Below are positions 42,707 through 51,277 of a DNA stretch of 64,000 bases, piece by piece. The position numbers and the translations under genes were made by a program. The stretch covers positions 939,326 to 1,003,325 of the forward strand of contig NZ_LDNB01000002.1 in the NCBI RefSeq assembly GCF_001026695.1, in the 5' to 3' direction. Origin of the DNA: Neobacillus vireti. GTDB taxonomy: Bacteria; Bacillota; Bacilli; Bacillales; Cytobacillaceae. Numbering within the stretch: position 1 is the stretch's first letter; each line of letters begins with the position of its first letter. The notes under the pieces were generated by a model. The model was not told where the DNA came from, ran no database searches, and saw only the letters and a program-made list of their open reading frames with translations.

Positions 42707-43195
42707 ATGTTAAAAATACGAAATGTAAAAATGGAAGATTTAGCGGAACTTGTAGTCATCGAGCAGCTTTGCTTTACAAAAGAAGAGGCGGCGACAAAGG
42801 AAGCGTTTGAAAAGCGGATTCAAGTCATTCCTGATAGTTTCTTTGTGGCTGAGGCAACGGGCGAGATTGTCGGTTTGGTTAATGGTCCTGTCATTGACAA
42901 AGCATATATTACGGATGACCTGTTTAGTGATTTAAACGCAAATCCAGCATCTGGCGGTCATCAAAGTATTTTAGGATTAGCAGTGTCACCGCATTTTCAA
43001 AAACGTGGTGTGGCATCGGCGTTACTTTCATATTTTGAAAAAGAAGCGATGGCAAAGGGACGTGAAACGATTACCCTTACATGTAAGGCTGACTTAATTC
43101 AATTTTATGAAAAGCATGGCTACCTAAACAAAGGTGTATCAGCCTCTGTGCATGGTGGGGTCATTTGGTACAATATGATCAAGAACTTGCAATGA
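42707..43195 (+). CDS. GNAT family N-acetyltransferase
   Basis: 162 aa. Acetyl-CoA site SILGLAVSPHFQKRGVASAL and a late FYEKHGYLNKGVS. Similar to small-molecule acetyltransferases of the RimI/YkwB style. The ATG at 42707 has GGGGGAG 8 nt upstream. Probably co-transcribed with the AAC(6')-like gene; ended by a full palindromic terminator. Confidence 0.82.
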   Translation: MLKIRNVKMEDLAELVVIEQLCFTKEEAATKEAFEKRIQVIPDSFFVAEATGEIVGLVNGPVIDKAYITDDLFSDLNANPASGGHQSILGLAVSPHFQKRGVASALLSYFEKEAMAKGRETITLTCKADLIQFYEKHGYLNKGVSASVHGGVIWYNMIKNLQ

Positions 43196-43205
43196 ATTAA
43201 TGTTC

Positions 43206-43263
43206 AAGGGTCAGACCCCCGATGCGCTAACGCTTTAGCACGCTGGGGGTCTGACCCTTTTTT
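43206..43263 (+). terminator. Full-length dispersed palindrome/terminator
   Basis: The best copy of the family: AAGGGTCAGACCCCC pairs with GGGGGTCTGACCCTT, and inside it GCGCTAA pairs with TTAGCACGC. T-run follows. Confidence 0.9.
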
Positions 43264-43274
43264 GATGATTGTGT

Positions 43275-43424
43275 TTATACTTTATTCGCCTTACCTGTAA
43301 TTAATTTGAAAACGAATACCACGAGAGCCACCACTAATAGAATGTGGATAAGTCCCCCTGCAATATGGAATACAAGCCCAAGGACCCAAAATAATAGTAA
43401 TAAACCAATAATTGTCCAAATCAT
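43275..43424 (-). CDS. lmo0937 family small membrane protein
   Basis: 49 aa. It reads MIWTIIGLLLLFWVLGLVFH, then IAGGLIHILLVVALVVFVF: two close hydrophobic helices with an AGGLIH turn, typical of lmo0937-type stress-related membrane micro-proteins. GAGGGAG is 5 nt before the ATG at 43424. Confidence 0.85.
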   Translation of the reverse strand: MIWTIIGLLLLFWVLGLVFHIAGGLIHILLVVALVVFVFKLITGKANKV

Positions 43425-43580
43425 CATAACTCCCTCTTTCTTTGATAAATATTTTACTCTATGTGTTATACCCACTTTTAACAACAATATATTAATTTAT
43501 AAAAAGTTTTAAATTAATAACTCCCATTTATTATTGAGCTGTATGATAATCGTTTGTATTTTCAACAGGGGTTTTTAACC

Positions 43581-43606
43581 CGAAAAAACGGTGACTGAAA
43601 TTAGTC
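43581..43606 (-). terminator. Probable terminator of yteA-like gene
   Basis: On the minus strand GACT-AATTTC-AGTC is followed by a short stretch and six T residues. It overlaps the stop codon region of the gene. Confidence 0.5.
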
Positions 43607-44377
43607 AGTCTCTGTTTTCTTATGATCTTGTTTATCATTTAAATAGCTGTCTTTCATTTTATATGGAATATCCCCAATTTTTGATTCAATTCCTTGTTTT
43701 TCTAGCAGTTCCTTGTCTTCTTTCAACTTCCTGGACATTACAACGTTTTTTTGCTCACCAGTGATGTCTGTGGCAGAATAAGTTTCATAATCCTCAGCGT
43801 ATGATTCTTCATTTTTACCTTTGTTATACAGATCATTATAGTTTTTATAATCCCCAACGAGGTCGGCAGGAGTTTCCGAGGTTCCAAACCTGGCTACTTC
43901 CTCAAAACTATCTTGAGTATCGACAACACCTTGTTCCGGATCATGCCTGAAGGAATTAACTTTGGGTGGCTCTAGGATGTCTTCCTCAACTGGGCGATAA
44001 TCACCGCCTGATGTTTCCGAAGTGTGTTTTACACAATATAAGGTTGAAGGAAGAACTTCCAACCGCTCGAAAGGAATTTCTTCCCCGCAAACCTGGCACT
44101 TTCCATAGGTACCTTTTTCAATGGCCTCCAAGGCAGTATTTATTTTTTCAAGCTCTTTAATCTGGTGGTCCTCTAATGCAATGTCACGTTCACGCTCAAA
44201 TAATTCAGTACCCAGGTCAGCAGGATGGTTGTCATAGGCCGATAATTCTCCGACTGTTTCCTGCATGCTTGCATCCGTATTCCTGTATTGACTGATAGAA
44301 TTTATTTGGTCTAGAATTGTCTGTTTCTCTTCCTTAAGCCTCTTTTCTAATGTATCAAGTTGGTTTGTAGACAACAT
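43601..44377 (-). CDS. yteA: YteA-type DksA/TraR zinc-finger protein
   Basis: 258 aa. An N-terminal coiled coil (LEKRLKEEKQTILDQIN) precedes the DksA/TraR motif (GTYGKCQVCGEEIPFERLEV with a later YCVKH) that binds zinc. A long acidic, low-complexity tail (YNDLYNKGKNEESYAEDYE) follows, as in Bacillus YteA. DksA relatives modulate RNA polymerase through its secondary channel; YteA itself is poorly studied. GAGGGGATG precedes the ATG. Confidence 0.85.
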   Translation of the reverse strand: MLSTNQLDTLEKRLKEEKQTILDQINSISQYRNTDASMQETVGELSAYDNHPADLGTELFERERDIALEDHQIKELEKINTALEAIEKGTYGKCQVCGEEIPFERLEVLPSTLYCVKHTSETSGGDYRPVEEDILEPPKVNSFRHDPEQGVVDTQDSFEEVARFGTSETPADLVGDYKNYNDLYNKGKNEESYAEDYETYSATDITGEQKNVVMSRKLKEDKELLEKQGIESKIGDIPYKMKDSYLNDKQDHKKTETD

Positions 44378-44683
44378 GATTATTCACATCCCCTCATAAT
44401 TGCTAGTAATCACTTAAAATAATACCCTTTCTGTCCATGATAAAAACCTGACACTATGATGCAACAAGTGGCAGATTCACTCGAACGTAACAAGGTTTAT
44501 AGCTTCTGCAATAGGAGTTTTTATGTTCTAAATTATCAATACACACTAGGATAGCAGGTCTAACTCTTTTTTAATATTGACAAATATTCGGAAAAATGAT
44601 AACGTAAGAAGTCCTGCTAATCAAAACTGTTGGCATTAAGGGGACTGTGAAAAGTTCATTCTTCTTTGAAAAGGATGGGTAAT

Positions 44684-45082
44684 ATGAACAAAGAGCAATT
44701 AGTGGAAAGTGCACGTAAGATGAAGGAAAGAGCCTATGTACCTTATTCCAAATTTCCAGTTGGAGTAGCGTTACTGCTAAAAGATGGTACTGTTATTAAT
44801 GGAGTAAACGTGGAAAATGTTTCATTAGGTGCAACAAATTGTGCTGAGAGAACAGCTATTTTCACTGCAATAGCAAGCGGTTACAAAAAGGGCGATTTCC
44901 AGGCTATAGCAGTAGCAGGTGATACGGTAGATTTTCTTCCACCTTGCAGCATTTGCAGACAGGTTTTAGCAGAATTCTGTTTACCTGAAATGCCTGTTTA
45001 TTTAACAAATGAGAAGAAAGATATATTAGAATTAACCTTAAGGGAATTATTACCTTATGCATTCACAGATTTAGATATGTAA
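44684..45082 (+). CDS. cdd: Cytidine deaminase
   Basis: 132 aa. Deaminates cytidine and deoxycytidine in pyrimidine salvage. Zinc-site motifs NCAERTA (C and catalytic E) and PPCSICRQVLAEF (two C) and the substrate loop YVPYSKFPVGVAL are intact. AAAGGATGGG precedes the ATG at 44684. The 306-bp gap upstream holds only a decayed palindrome remnant (GGTCTAACTCTTTTTT near 44560). Ended by a palindromic terminator. Confidence 0.93.
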   Translation: MNKEQLVESARKMKERAYVPYSKFPVGVALLLKDGTVINGVNVENVSLGATNCAERTAIFTAIASGYKKGDFQAIAVAGDTVDFLPPCSICRQVLAEFCLPEMPVYLTNEKKDILELTLRELLPYAFTDLDM

Positions 45083-45092
45083 ATATGGTTCC

Positions 45093-45155
45093 AAGGGTCA
45101 GCCCCCCGACACGCTAAAACTATCGCGTGCAGGGGGGCTGGCCCTAATTTTTTTT
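45093..45155 (+). terminator. Dispersed palindrome/terminator after cdd
   Basis: AAGGGTCAGCCCCCC pairs with GGGGGGCTGGCCCT; the core is ACGCTAAAACTATCGCGTG. Sequence changes on one arm are matched on the other (CAGCCCCCC/GGGGGGCTG), indicating selection for pairing. T-run follows. Confidence 0.85.
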
Positions 45156-45281
45156 CGAGATTTTTTTATTTTTTGAAAAAATGTCCATTATAAAGGGACA
45201 TTAAACTTTTTTTATGGAGCAAAGCTATTTACAATTAATTTAACTGATTTAGCTATTCACTATAATGTAAACGATTTTAGA

Positions 45282-45479
45282 TTTGAGCAAAAGGTAGGCG
45301 ACCCGCAAAATATAGACACAAAAATGGGTCCGCTTGTCAGTGAACAACATTATCAAAAGGTAAAAAGCTATCTTGAAATTGCGAAAGACGAGAAAGCCAT
45401 CTTAATCTGCGGCGGTAAACGGCCGGAACTTCCTGAATATTTACAAGATGGATATTATCTAGAATTTAGAGCACTTTAG
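45282..45479 (+). pseudogene. Aldehyde dehydrogenase fragment
   Basis: One frame reads VGDPQNIDTKMGPLVSEQHY, then QKVKSYLEIAKDEKAILICG and GYYLE before a stop. This is the conserved NAD-aldehyde dehydrogenase region after the catalytic cysteine (VGDP...MGPL). Both the N-terminal two-thirds and the C-terminus are missing, so it is a relic. No related intact gene is nearby. Confidence 0.8.
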
Positions 45480-45603
45480 TCAACTGTCGACTTTCAAAGT
45501 TATTGCATCAGTAATTGATTTAGAAATTTGGAATTGTTTGGGCAAATATAAATATAAAGCATAAATTAATAAAATGAGGATTGTTTGGTTTGGGAGTGAA
45601 ATA

Positions 45604-47232
45604 ATGAAGACACCGTGGATAAACCATACTAAAATGGAGGAAATATGTTCCAATCAAATGTTTGTTTATAAATCTTCACCTTCAAAAGTTCAAAATATAT
45701 CCATAGCTCTGAATTTCATATGTATAAATCAAGAGCGTAAAGAAGCAGATAAGGATATTAGTGAATTAGATTCTGCGCCAAGCTGTGTTGATGTAACTAC
45801 AACAAACAATCATCGAGAAAATAATGAAATAAACATGGTGCCCGAACAACACGAAAAAAATCATACTAACAGTACACATGATCTCGATAAATTATCTGAT
45901 GACATTGATTCTAAACCTGTTCCTCCTACCGAATCTGACATTATGAATGAAATGAAGGATTTTCTTGATAAAGAAGAGGTGGTTGAAACCCATCCAGTTG
46001 ATGAAACGAAGGATACAGCTCAAACAGATTCTGCAGTAGACCGTCAGCAACCATCTGGATCTGACTTTATCAATGAAATGAAGGATTCTCTTGATAAAGA
46101 AGAGGTGGTTGAAACCCATCCAGTTGATGAAACGAAGGATACAGCTCAAACCAATTCTGCAGATGACCGTCAGCAACCATCTGAATCTGACTTTATGAAT
46201 GAAATGAAGGATTCTCTTGATAAAGAAGAGGTGGTTGAAACCCATCCAGTTGATGAAACAAAGGATACAGCTCAAACAGATTCTGTAGTTGACTATCAGC
46301 ATCCTGCTGAATCTGACTTTATCAATGAAAATAAGGATTTCCTTGATAAAGAAGAGGTGGTTGAACCCGACCCAGATGATGAACCAAAGGATACAGCTCA
46401 AACAGATGCTGCAGTTGACCGTCAGCATCCCTCAGCATCAGACTCCATGAATGATTTGAAGGGTTTTTTTGATAATAATGAGACCGGTGAAACCAATCCA
46501 CCTGGTGATACTAGTGAACTTATGTATCGCCAAGGAAGAGTATGTTTTATGACTAAAAAAAGTCCATTCTCCATCCATGTAGAAATTGAAGATTTTCTTC
46601 ATGCTCCTATCTGTGGTGATATCGTTCAAAATACATTTGAATTTCTTGACCTAAACAATAAACAAACCCCTGATGTAAATACAAAACTAAATAATACCAC
46701 TACTTATTATCCAGAACAGCCTGATTGCCGTTTGGTTTGCTCTAAAATTCATGAAATTGTAAGCTTAACTGATAGTCAAAATGAGGGTAACAATAACAAG
46801 AATAATCATTATAGAGCAGTAGCAGTTCCTTTGCACGACTCACTATTTACGAAAGAAGAATCAAATCATAATTCTTATGTGCACATAAGGGTTCCAGTTG
46901 TAATAGGGGAGTACAAAATTGAGATAGGTTTGAAAGAAAATATTACATTTAAGGAAGAAGTTATCGGGATTAAAGAAATTTCTAAAGAGGTTGTTCTTAG
47001 CAATTTCAGATTAGTACCTACTGTACTTTCACAATCGTTAAATAATGGGACACGTACAGTATTAAAAGGGAATTTGTTTATCGAAGGATATATTCTCCAG
47101 AAAATTGAGTATACTGCATTATCCAATAAAAATACGGAATCCTTTACTCCTTCAACCCAATTAAATCAGAAAATGGTTGTGGAATTAATCATTCATATCC
47201 TGCAAGTTCAACAAGTCCGAGTCAAAAGATAG
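45604..47232 (+). CDS. SPOCS-like putative spore-surface protein with acidic 42-aa repeats
   Basis: 542 aa from the ATG at 45604 (GGGAGTG 5 nt upstream). Residues about 111-278 hold four copies of a 42-residue acidic unit (SDFINEMKDSLDKEEVVETH, then PVDETKDTAQTDSAVDRQQP) and a partial fifth. The C-terminal part (VHIRVPVVIGEYKIEIGL, EVVLSNFRLVP, GNLFIEGYILQKIEY) resembles the two downstream paralogues and DUF3794/SPOCS domains. A sigma-K-like -10 (CATAAATTA, 45560-45568) lies upstream. A role at the spore surface is inference. Confidence 0.6.
   Translation: MKTPWINHTKMEEICSNQMFVYKSSPSKVQNISIALNFICINQERKEADKDISELDSAPSCVDVTTTNNHRENNEINMVPEQHEKNHTNSTHDLDKLSDDIDSKPVPPTESDIMNEMKDFLDKEEVVETHPVDETKDTAQTDSAVDRQQPSGSDFINEMKDSLDKEEVVETHPVDETKDTAQTNSADDRQQPSESDFMNEMKDSLDKEEVVETHPVDETKDTAQTDSVVDYQHPAESDFINENKDFLDKEEVVEPDPDDEPKDTAQTDAAVDRQHPSASDSMNDLKGFFDNNETGETNPPGDTSELMYRQGRVCFMTKKSPFSIHVEIEDFLHAPICGDIVQNTFEFLDLNNKQTPDVNTKLNNTTTYYPEQPDCRLVCSKIHEIVSLTDSQNEGNNNKNNHYRAVAVPLHDSLFTKEESNHNSYVHIRVPVVIGEYKIEIGLKENITFKEEVIGIKEISKEVVLSNFRLVPTVLSQSLNNGTRTVLKGNLFIEGYILQKIEYTALSNKNTESFTPSTQLNQKMVVELIIHILQVQQVRVKR
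45934..46470 (+). repeat. 126-bp coding tandem repeats
   Basis: In-frame units start at 45934, 46060, 46186 and 46312, with a decayed fifth at 46438. The first three are nearly identical in DNA, so the expansion is recent. Confidence 0.93.
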
Positions 47233-47372
47233 CTTTTTTATGAATTTACTATCAAAATGCCCTATTTCTTTTAAAATAGGTAAAACTGTCCAATTCTTTA
47301 AAGTGAATACGGAATACATTAATCCTGTAAGATCTTAAGATCTTAAAAAAAATTATGAAATGAGGTAATTTT

Positions 47373-48173
47373 TTGGGATTAAATGATAAGCTTCAACCAA
47401 ATCAAGTAAATCAACCTATGGACCCTCCAGGTCCTTGCGCAATAACACCTACTCCACTGAGTTCATTCACGTCTGCACCTACCGATTTTGTTGTAAATGG
47501 AGGTGTTACGATCGTTAAAGTGCCTGTTGTAGTGGCGGAGTTAACAATTCAAATTCCTATCGAAGCAACAATTGATCTTGGAGCTGCAGCAACTGAAATT
47601 AAGCAAGTGAAAAAAAGTGTATTTCTAGATCAAGTGAAACTTGTTCCGGTTGCACCATTTACACGTATTGGAACCACTGACTTTTTTGAGGTGACAAGAG
47701 CTAAATTATTTATAGCAGGGCATATTCGAAAAGATATTCAATTTACTACGGCAGGCGCTGTAGCTGGTGCATGCCTGACATCTCTTATGGATAGAGTTGT
47801 CGATATTCCATTCACTGGTTTTACAGAAGTTACATTTGCTGCCGTCAACCGGCCAATAATTGGTATTTCTGAAACTGCCGAGGCTAATTTCCTTAATGAG
47901 ACAAACCCCTTAGTTCCTCGCTTGGATAAATTTTTCTTCAACAATCTTGTTAAATTCAATGAACAGCCATATGGTGAGTTAGTAGCCGCCAACTTCTTTG
48001 AACTTGATTTTTCGCCAACGATCACAACTCCTGAGGGCGCTTTTACCTCAATTACTGAGAAGCTCGTTCTGGACCTTACGCTAAAAGTATTACAACTGCA
48101 GCAAGTTACACTTACTGGTTCTGTTGCATTAGTTCCTTTGCTTACCGGACTAACTCCTCCACCAACTCCTTAA
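47373..48173 (+). CDS. SPOCS-like protein, paralogue A
   Basis: 266 aa from TTG (ATGAGGTAA upstream). A proline-rich start (PGPCAITPTPLSSFTSAPT) leads into VKVPVVVAELTIQIPIEA, KSVFLDQVKLVPV, KLFIAGHIRKDIQF and VDIPFTGFTEVTF: the alternating strands and the G-x-I-x-x-x-I-x-[FY] step of DUF3794/SPOCS-type domains. A second block, RLDKFFFNNLVKFNEQPYGE, is shared only with the next gene. No signal peptide or membrane span. AATACATTA (47313-47321) could be a sigma-K -10. Confidence 0.65.
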   Translation: MGLNDKLQPNQVNQPMDPPGPCAITPTPLSSFTSAPTDFVVNGGVTIVKVPVVVAELTIQIPIEATIDLGAAATEIKQVKKSVFLDQVKLVPVAPFTRIGTTDFFEVTRAKLFIAGHIRKDIQFTTAGAVAGACLTSLMDRVVDIPFTGFTEVTFAAVNRPIIGISETAEANFLNETNPLVPRLDKFFFNNLVKFNEQPYGELVAANFFELDFSPTITTPEGAFTSITEKLVLDLTLKVLQLQQVTLTGSVALVPLLTGLTPPPTP

Positions 48174-48201
48174 TCGATGTGTGTCAGCATATTTTAGAAT
48201 A

Positions 48202-48235
48202 AAGGTTCTGTTACTTGTAAACAGAGCCTTTTTTT
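48202..48235 (+). terminator. Terminator after paralogue A
   Basis: AAGGTTCTGTT pairs with AACAGAGCCTT (one G-T pair), followed by T residues. Confidence 0.88.
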
Positions 48236-48355
48236 ATTTATGTCCCAATTTCCCCAAATATAGGTGAATACCCATTCTTTAAGACAAATGCGGAATACTC
48301 TAACAATGTAAGAAAGAGTGAATCTCTTAATATATAAAGAAATGGGGTTATATTA

Positions 48356-49183
48356 ATGGATAGTCACCAATCTGAACTTCAATCGGAGCATCATAATCAT
48401 TCAGAGCCTCATCATGAGCCAGAAGGCCTCCCTGTCCCCGGAGGTCCATGTTCAGTAGAACCGACAGCACTAACGCCATTTACGAATTCACCTACCTTGG
48501 CAGTTGGTAATGGATCGACAGTTAGTTTAATTAAAGTGCCTGTTGTAACAGCAGAACCAACAATCCAAATCGTGGTAGAGGCAGATATTAATCTTCATCC
48601 TGCAGCAACAGAAATTAAAAGAGTGAAAAAAAATGTATTTCTAGATCAAGTGAAACTTGTTCCAGTCGCATTTACACGGATTGACAACACTGACTTTTTA
48701 AATGTGACAAGAGGTAAATTATTTGTAGAAGGGCATATTCGAAAAAATATTGAATATGCTTCGCATGAATGTAAGGGAGAACTCCTAGATCGAATTGTAG
48801 ATGTTCCATTTTCTGGTTTTACAGACCTTACATTTGGTACCGTTGGCAATTTCGCAGGTAATTTCCCAATCATAGGGATTGCTGAAAATGCTGAGGCTGT
48901 TTTCCTTAATGCGACTACCAACTTGGGTGCTCGCTTGGATAAATTTTTCTTTAATAATCTTGTCAAATACAATGAACAACCATTTGGTGAATTAGTAGCC
49001 GCCAACTTCTTTGAACTTGATTTTTCACCAAAGATGGTATCCCCTGAGGGAACTTTTAACACGTTGCGTGAAAAAATCGTCCTGGATCTTACGCTAAAAG
49101 TATTACAACTGCAGCAAGTTACGATTAATGGTATGGCGGTAGTTCCTGTGCTTTCTGGGCTTACTCCACCTGGAAGTCCGTAA
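48356..49183 (+). CDS. SPOCS-like protein, paralogue B
   Basis: 275 aa, a clear tandem duplicate of the preceding protein (KNVFLDQVKLVPVAFTRID, KLFVEGHIRKNIEYA, RLDKFFFNNLVKYNEQPFGE, LTLKVLQLQQVTI). The N-terminus differs: a His-rich head (HQSELQSEHHNHSEPHHEPE) that could bind metal. The upstream region shares ATTCTTTAA and GCGGAATACTCTA with paralogue A, so the pair is probably co-regulated, perhaps by sigma-K. Confidence 0.65.
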   Translation: MDSHQSELQSEHHNHSEPHHEPEGLPVPGGPCSVEPTALTPFTNSPTLAVGNGSTVSLIKVPVVTAEPTIQIVVEADINLHPAATEIKRVKKNVFLDQVKLVPVAFTRIDNTDFLNVTRGKLFVEGHIRKNIEYASHECKGELLDRIVDVPFSGFTDLTFGTVGNFAGNFPIIGIAENAEAVFLNATTNLGARLDKFFFNNLVKYNEQPFGELVAANFFELDFSPKMVSPEGTFNTLREKIVLDLTLKVLQLQQVTINGMAVVPVLSGLTPPGSP

Positions 49184-49185
49184 GC

Positions 49186-49246
49186 AACCCTCAGTAGGGA
49201 ACCGTCTATTGCTGGACCGGTCATGTGGCTGCATGTCGGTCTTTTT
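49186..49246 (+). ncRNA. Hairpin RNA element, copy 1 (toxin locus)
   Basis: CAGTAGGGAACCGTCTATTG, then a terminator hairpin GACCG-GT-CATG-TGGCTG-CATG-T-CGGTC with six T residues. Homologous to the element at 49515-49577. May be an independent small RNA or only the terminator of paralogue B. Confidence 0.5.
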
Positions 49247-49375
49247 TACCAAATACTTAGTTTTTATATAGAATGTATGTTCTTGTTTCAGGGATGATGA
49301 TATAATAAACATGTAATAGTATCGGGTTTCTCAAGGGTGGTCGGCACACTCCCCGCTGAAAGGGGGTGGTGCTGA

Positions 49376-49462
49376 TTGACAGTTTTTGAATCATTAATGT
49401 TTGCGATTGGTTTCGCAAGTTTAATCGTTGCTATTCTGTCATTTAATAACCATAAAAAATAA
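49376..49462 (+). CDS. Holin-like type I toxin micro-protein
   Basis: 28 aa from TTG: it begins MTVFESLMFAIGFASLIVAI, followed by LSFNNHKK. This is the standard pattern of putative holin-like toxins in Bacillus and relatives: an N-terminal MTVxExL, one membrane helix and a short basic tail. AGGGGGTGG is 6 nt upstream. In such loci an RNA antitoxin represses translation. Expression would depolarise the membrane (family knowledge). Confidence 0.85.
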   Translation: MTVFESLMFAIGFASLIVAILSFNNHKK

Positions 49463-49495
49463 TCCACCCTTGAGTTGAATGGCCTTGGGTGGATT
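49461..49495. terminator. Terminator after the toxin
   Basis: AATCCACCC pairs with GGGTGGATT around a 17-nt loop, overlapping the toxin stop codon. Confidence 0.8.
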
Positions 49496-49514
49496 ATTAT
49501 TCACACAATGTCGA

Positions 49515-49577
49515 TCCCCCTTGAAGGGAACCTGCTATTGCATTAGACCGTGTGGTGTAGCAGCACCAGCGGTCTTT
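49515..49577 (+). ncRNA. Hairpin RNA element, copy 2 (candidate antitoxin RNA part)
   Basis: CCCCTTGAAGGGAACCTGCT with ATTGCATTA, then GACCG-TG-TGGTG-TAGCAG-CACCA-G-CGGTC and six T residues. CAGCACCA (49561-49568) is complementary to TGGTGCTG at 49367-49374, which spans the toxin ribosome site, so pairing could block translation (inference). Confidence 0.5.
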
Positions 49578-49727
49578 TTTAATATATGCAGTTTATTAGT
49601 TATAGTATAACCGAAATTTTTAGCAAAGAGAATAGATTAGCAGTTGTACATTAAGATATCTTCAAATTTATGCTTTAAAAACGATAGCACCATAAATTTG
49701 TGCCGCCTCTACTCTAAAAATTTATGG

Positions 49728-50990
49728 TCAGCTCCCAATCACGACCGTTTCGATATTTTGTTGCTGTTTGTTTTCATCATAGACATTCATTGCCGCCTGC
49801 ACACTTTCACCCTTATTTACGTTAAAACCTTTTCTGATAAGCGTTGCCTCCAAGGCGGCAAGAACATGGAGAATATTTTTCTTTCGACTACTATATCCCA
49901 TTGTCCCAATCCTCCAGATCTTTCCATGAAGCGGTCCGAAAGAACTGGCAATTTCTATTTCAAAATCTTCTAGCAGCATCGAGCGTACTTCATCACTATC
50001 AATCCCATTAGGAACCTCAATGCAGGTTACGACTGGAAGCTTATGCTTTTCATCACCAAATAGATGTAACCCCATTGCTTTAATACCGGCCACTAATGCT
50101 CTTTCATTTAACTTATGACGCGCAAATCTATTTTCAAGACCTTCCTCTAGAACAATACGAAGCCCTTCTCTTAATGCGTATTGCATACTAGTCGCTTCTG
50201 TATGATGATTGAGGCGTACCGGGCTCCAATAATCTTGGAGTTGCGCTAAGTCGAAATAATTGCTGATAATCCGATCGTTGGAAGGCTCACTTTGGAAGGA
50301 CCTTAAGCCTAGTTCAATACTTTTCCTTTTCAGTAGGATTTCTTCAATTCGATGGTTATAAGTAATCGGAGCCAATCCAGACGGAATCGAAAGACATTTT
50401 TGCGTCCCACCAATAACAGCATCGAGCTTAAGTTCATCAACTTTAAGATCGACCCCTCCTATAGATGCTACAGCATCAACGATTAAGAGAACATCTGCAT
50501 TCCGACAAGCTTCGCCAATCTCCTTTAGTGGCTGCATACAGCCAGTGGAAGTTTCAGCATGGACAATGGCGACAATTTTAGGAGAAACTTCATGAATTTT
50601 ATTAATTATTACTTCCGGATCAAAAACCTCTCCCCATGGAGCTTCTAGTGTAGTAACTTCTGCGCCATAGCGTTGGCAGATTTCAGTTAACAGGTATCCG
50701 AACCTGCCGAAAATTGGGACTAAAACGCGGTCCCCGGGTGTAATGATACTGCAAAGGACAGCTTCGATACCAGATCGGGAAGTCCCGTCAATCGGATATG
50801 CCCATTTGTTTTCCGTTTGAAAAAGAGAACGGAGCATCTCCATCGTTTCATTCATTATATTTGTAAATGCTGGATCAAATTGACCTAATATGGGAGTCGC
50901 CATTGCTCTTAAAACACGGGGATCTACTTCTACTGGTCCAGGTGTCATAATTGTTCTATGAGGAACATTTAAATCTTTGTACTTGGTCAT
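49728..50990 (-). CDS. pucG: (S)-Ureidoglycine-glyoxylate aminotransferase
   Basis: 420 aa class V PLP aminotransferase of purine catabolism, converting ureidoglycine and glyoxylate to oxalurate and glycine. MTPGPVEVDPRVLRAM, GQFDPAFTNIMNETMEMLR, HAETSTG, IVDAVASIGG and GGTQKCLSIPSGLAPI (PLP lysine in TQKC) match B. subtilis PucG (416 aa) as I recall it. The other puc genes are not in the window, so it stands alone here. AGGAGG precedes the ATG. The 287-bp spacer beyond its start holds no clear operator. Confidence 0.9.
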   Translation of the reverse strand: MTKYKDLNVPHRTIMTPGPVEVDPRVLRAMATPILGQFDPAFTNIMNETMEMLRSLFQTENKWAYPIDGTSRSGIEAVLCSIITPGDRVLVPIFGRFGYLLTEICQRYGAEVTTLEAPWGEVFDPEVIINKIHEVSPKIVAIVHAETSTGCMQPLKEIGEACRNADVLLIVDAVASIGGVDLKVDELKLDAVIGGTQKCLSIPSGLAPITYNHRIEEILLKRKSIELGLRSFQSEPSNDRIISNYFDLAQLQDYWSPVRLNHHTEATSMQYALREGLRIVLEEGLENRFARHKLNERALVAGIKAMGLHLFGDEKHKLPVVTCIEVPNGIDSDEVRSMLLEDFEIEIASSFGPLHGKIWRIGTMGYSSRKKNILHVLAALEATLIRKGFNVNKGESVQAAMNVYDENKQQQNIETVVIGS

Positions 50991-51277
50991 AAAATAAAGC
51001 CTCCTAATGTGAAAATAGAAATGAAAATTATTTAAAAAAATGAAAGCGTTCCCTATTCATCAACACTTTTTCAAAATAATAATAGAATTTTAACAAGATA
51101 AAGCGCTAAAATCAACAAGATTCCAAATATTTAAAATGGAAATCATTTTGCAAAGCCGACCGAGGTAGAAGGCGCTTTAAAATTATTGAAGCCTAACTCA
51201 CATCTTTTGGTGAATTTTTTTTTGGAATTTTGGTATTATGGAAGATGACATAAAGCTACTCTGAAAGGACGCTGCAC

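Noticed and set aside
45892..46428. 178-aa minus-strand ORF
   Set aside because: It is the shadow of the 126-bp coding repeats of the plus-strand gene.
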